From NCBI RefSeq assembly GCF_009932555.1, contig NZ_BLJO01000010.1, positions 185,972 to 249,971 on the forward strand: a stretch of 64,000 nt of DNA, read 5' to 3'. Source of the stretch: Steroidobacter agaridevorans. Its GTDB lineage: Bacteria; Pseudomonadota; Gammaproteobacteria; Steroidobacterales; Steroidobacteraceae. A model generated the notes under the pieces. It saw only the letters and a list, made by a program, of their open reading frames with translations, had not been told where the DNA came from and searched no databases. The position numbers and the translations under genes were made by a program. The stretch's first letter is position 1, and every line of letters begins with the position of its first letter. Below are positions 63,431 through 64,000 of the stretch, one piece after another.

Positions 63431-64000
63431 TCACTCCTTTGGCGCGAAGTCATACTGCCCGCCGCGCTCCAGCGCGCGTCGATAGGCAGGGCGTGCGTGG
63501 ATCTTTTGTAGAAAAGCATAGAGCCGCGGTCGGGTCTGATCCAAGCCGCCGCGCACCGCGGCTGCTTCCAGCGGGAAGCTCAGCTGGATATCGGCGGCGG
63601 TGAATTCATTACCCACGAACCATTCGCTGCGCCCGAGCTCGCCTTCCAGATAATCCAGGTGCAGCTGTAACTGCGGCGTAATAAACGTCTGCTTCACCTT
63701 CTGCGCGATCCCCCGCGCTACCGGACGGATGAAAAACGGCATCGGCCCGCCCTCGATTCGATCGAACACTAACTTTAGTAAGAGCCACGGCATGGCCGAG
63801 CCCTCGGCGTAGTGCATCCAGTACCCGTAGCGCAATCGCTCCTCGGAGCCCGCGGGCGGCGCCAATTTTCCGGCACCGTAACGTTCCACCAGATACTCGA
63901 GAATCAATCCAGACTCGGCAATGGTGCGTCCGTCGTCGGTAATCACCGGCGATTTACCTAGCGGATGGACCTTCTTCAGCTCCGGCGGCGCCAGCATGGT
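63431..64000 (-). CDS. Glutathione S-transferase family protein (partial, N-terminus outside window)
   Basis: At least 189 residues; the frame continues past the right edge, and about 30-40 residues of the thioredoxin-like domain are missing. What remains of that domain includes the cis-Pro region and glutathione site, LGKSPVITDDGRTIAESGLI (usual form G-K-V-P, then E-S-x-I). The all-alpha C-terminal domain follows with YAEGSAMPWLLLKLVFDRI, EWFVGNEFTAADIQLSFPLE (N-capping box) and YAFLQKIHARPAYRRALERG. It probably conjugates or isomerises an electrophile with glutathione; the class cannot be fixed. Confidence 0.9.
   Translation of the reverse strand, partial: TMLAPPELKKVHPLGKSPVITDDGRTIAESGLILEYLVERYGAGKLAPPAGSEERLRYGYWMHYAEGSAMPWLLLKLVFDRIEGGPMPFFIRPVARGIAQKVKQTFITPQLQLHLDYLEGELGRSEWFVGNEFTAADIQLSFPLEAAAVRGGLDQTRPRLYAFLQKIHARPAYRRALERGGQYDFAPKE

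Overview
The window is 64 kb of GC-rich chromosome, densely coding on both strands, with no rRNA, tRNA, CRISPR array, insertion sequence or prophage that I can see. It encodes a TonB-dependent receptor of the large Caulobacter/Xanthomonas type, an alpha-2-macroglobulin/PBP1C pair, an LpxR-like lipid A deacylase, Lon, a PrkA/YeaH/SpoVR operon and YgiQ. This points to a Gram-negative gammaproteobacterium, perhaps near Xanthomonadales, Nevskiales or Steroidobacter. The placement is inferred from gene content only.

Layout. 0-7.1 kb: a cut-off CheY-like response regulator coupled to oligopeptidase B, a membrane-anchored TonB C-terminal protein with a pseudo-receiver domain and three internal repeats, a MATE exporter and a cytochrome b561. 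7.2-17.5 kb (minus strand): a 59-residue protein, a VOC protein, then a glycogen block that reads lipoprotein-glgP-glgB-glgX-malQ; glgC and glgA are not in the window. 17.6-28.4 kb: OsmC, a 1957-residue alpha-2-macroglobulin, pbpC and a Kef/YbaL antiporter. 28.4-35 kb (minus strand): a ribbon-helix-helix-like protein and a conserved unknown behind a perfect palindrome, glpK, an M48-family protein that has lost its zinc and catalytic residues, a DUF4261 protein, and upstream a PAS-PAS-GGDEF-EAL protein. 35.2-41.2 kb: gamma-glutamyltransferase, TonB receptor and a divergent FadR-type regulator.

41.2-51 kb: an M28 peptidase lipoprotein, flavodoxin-like and unknown proteins, an SRPBCC-ArsR operon whose promoter lies between two inverted copies of one operator, 3-methyladenine glycosylase, YgiQ, LpxR and a LysR regulator. 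51-54.6 kb: a methyltransferase, and divergently an hsp20-lon operon with a good candidate sigma-32 promoter. 54.6-59.8 kb: a long leader with a sigma-54-like element, then prkA-yeaH-spoVR. 59.8-64 kb: an NmrA-like protein with a divergent LysR regulator, a secreted unknown, a NUDIX hydrolase and a cut-off glutathione transferase.

Most genes are ordinary housekeeping or envelope functions. I did not find a convincing entirely new multi-gene system. The items most worth a second look are the degenerate M48 protein, the palindrome-controlled pair at 32.1-32.9 kb, the two-operator SRPBCC-ArsR promoter, the heat-shock promoter of hsp20-lon, and the chimeric TonB protein at 2.8 kb.
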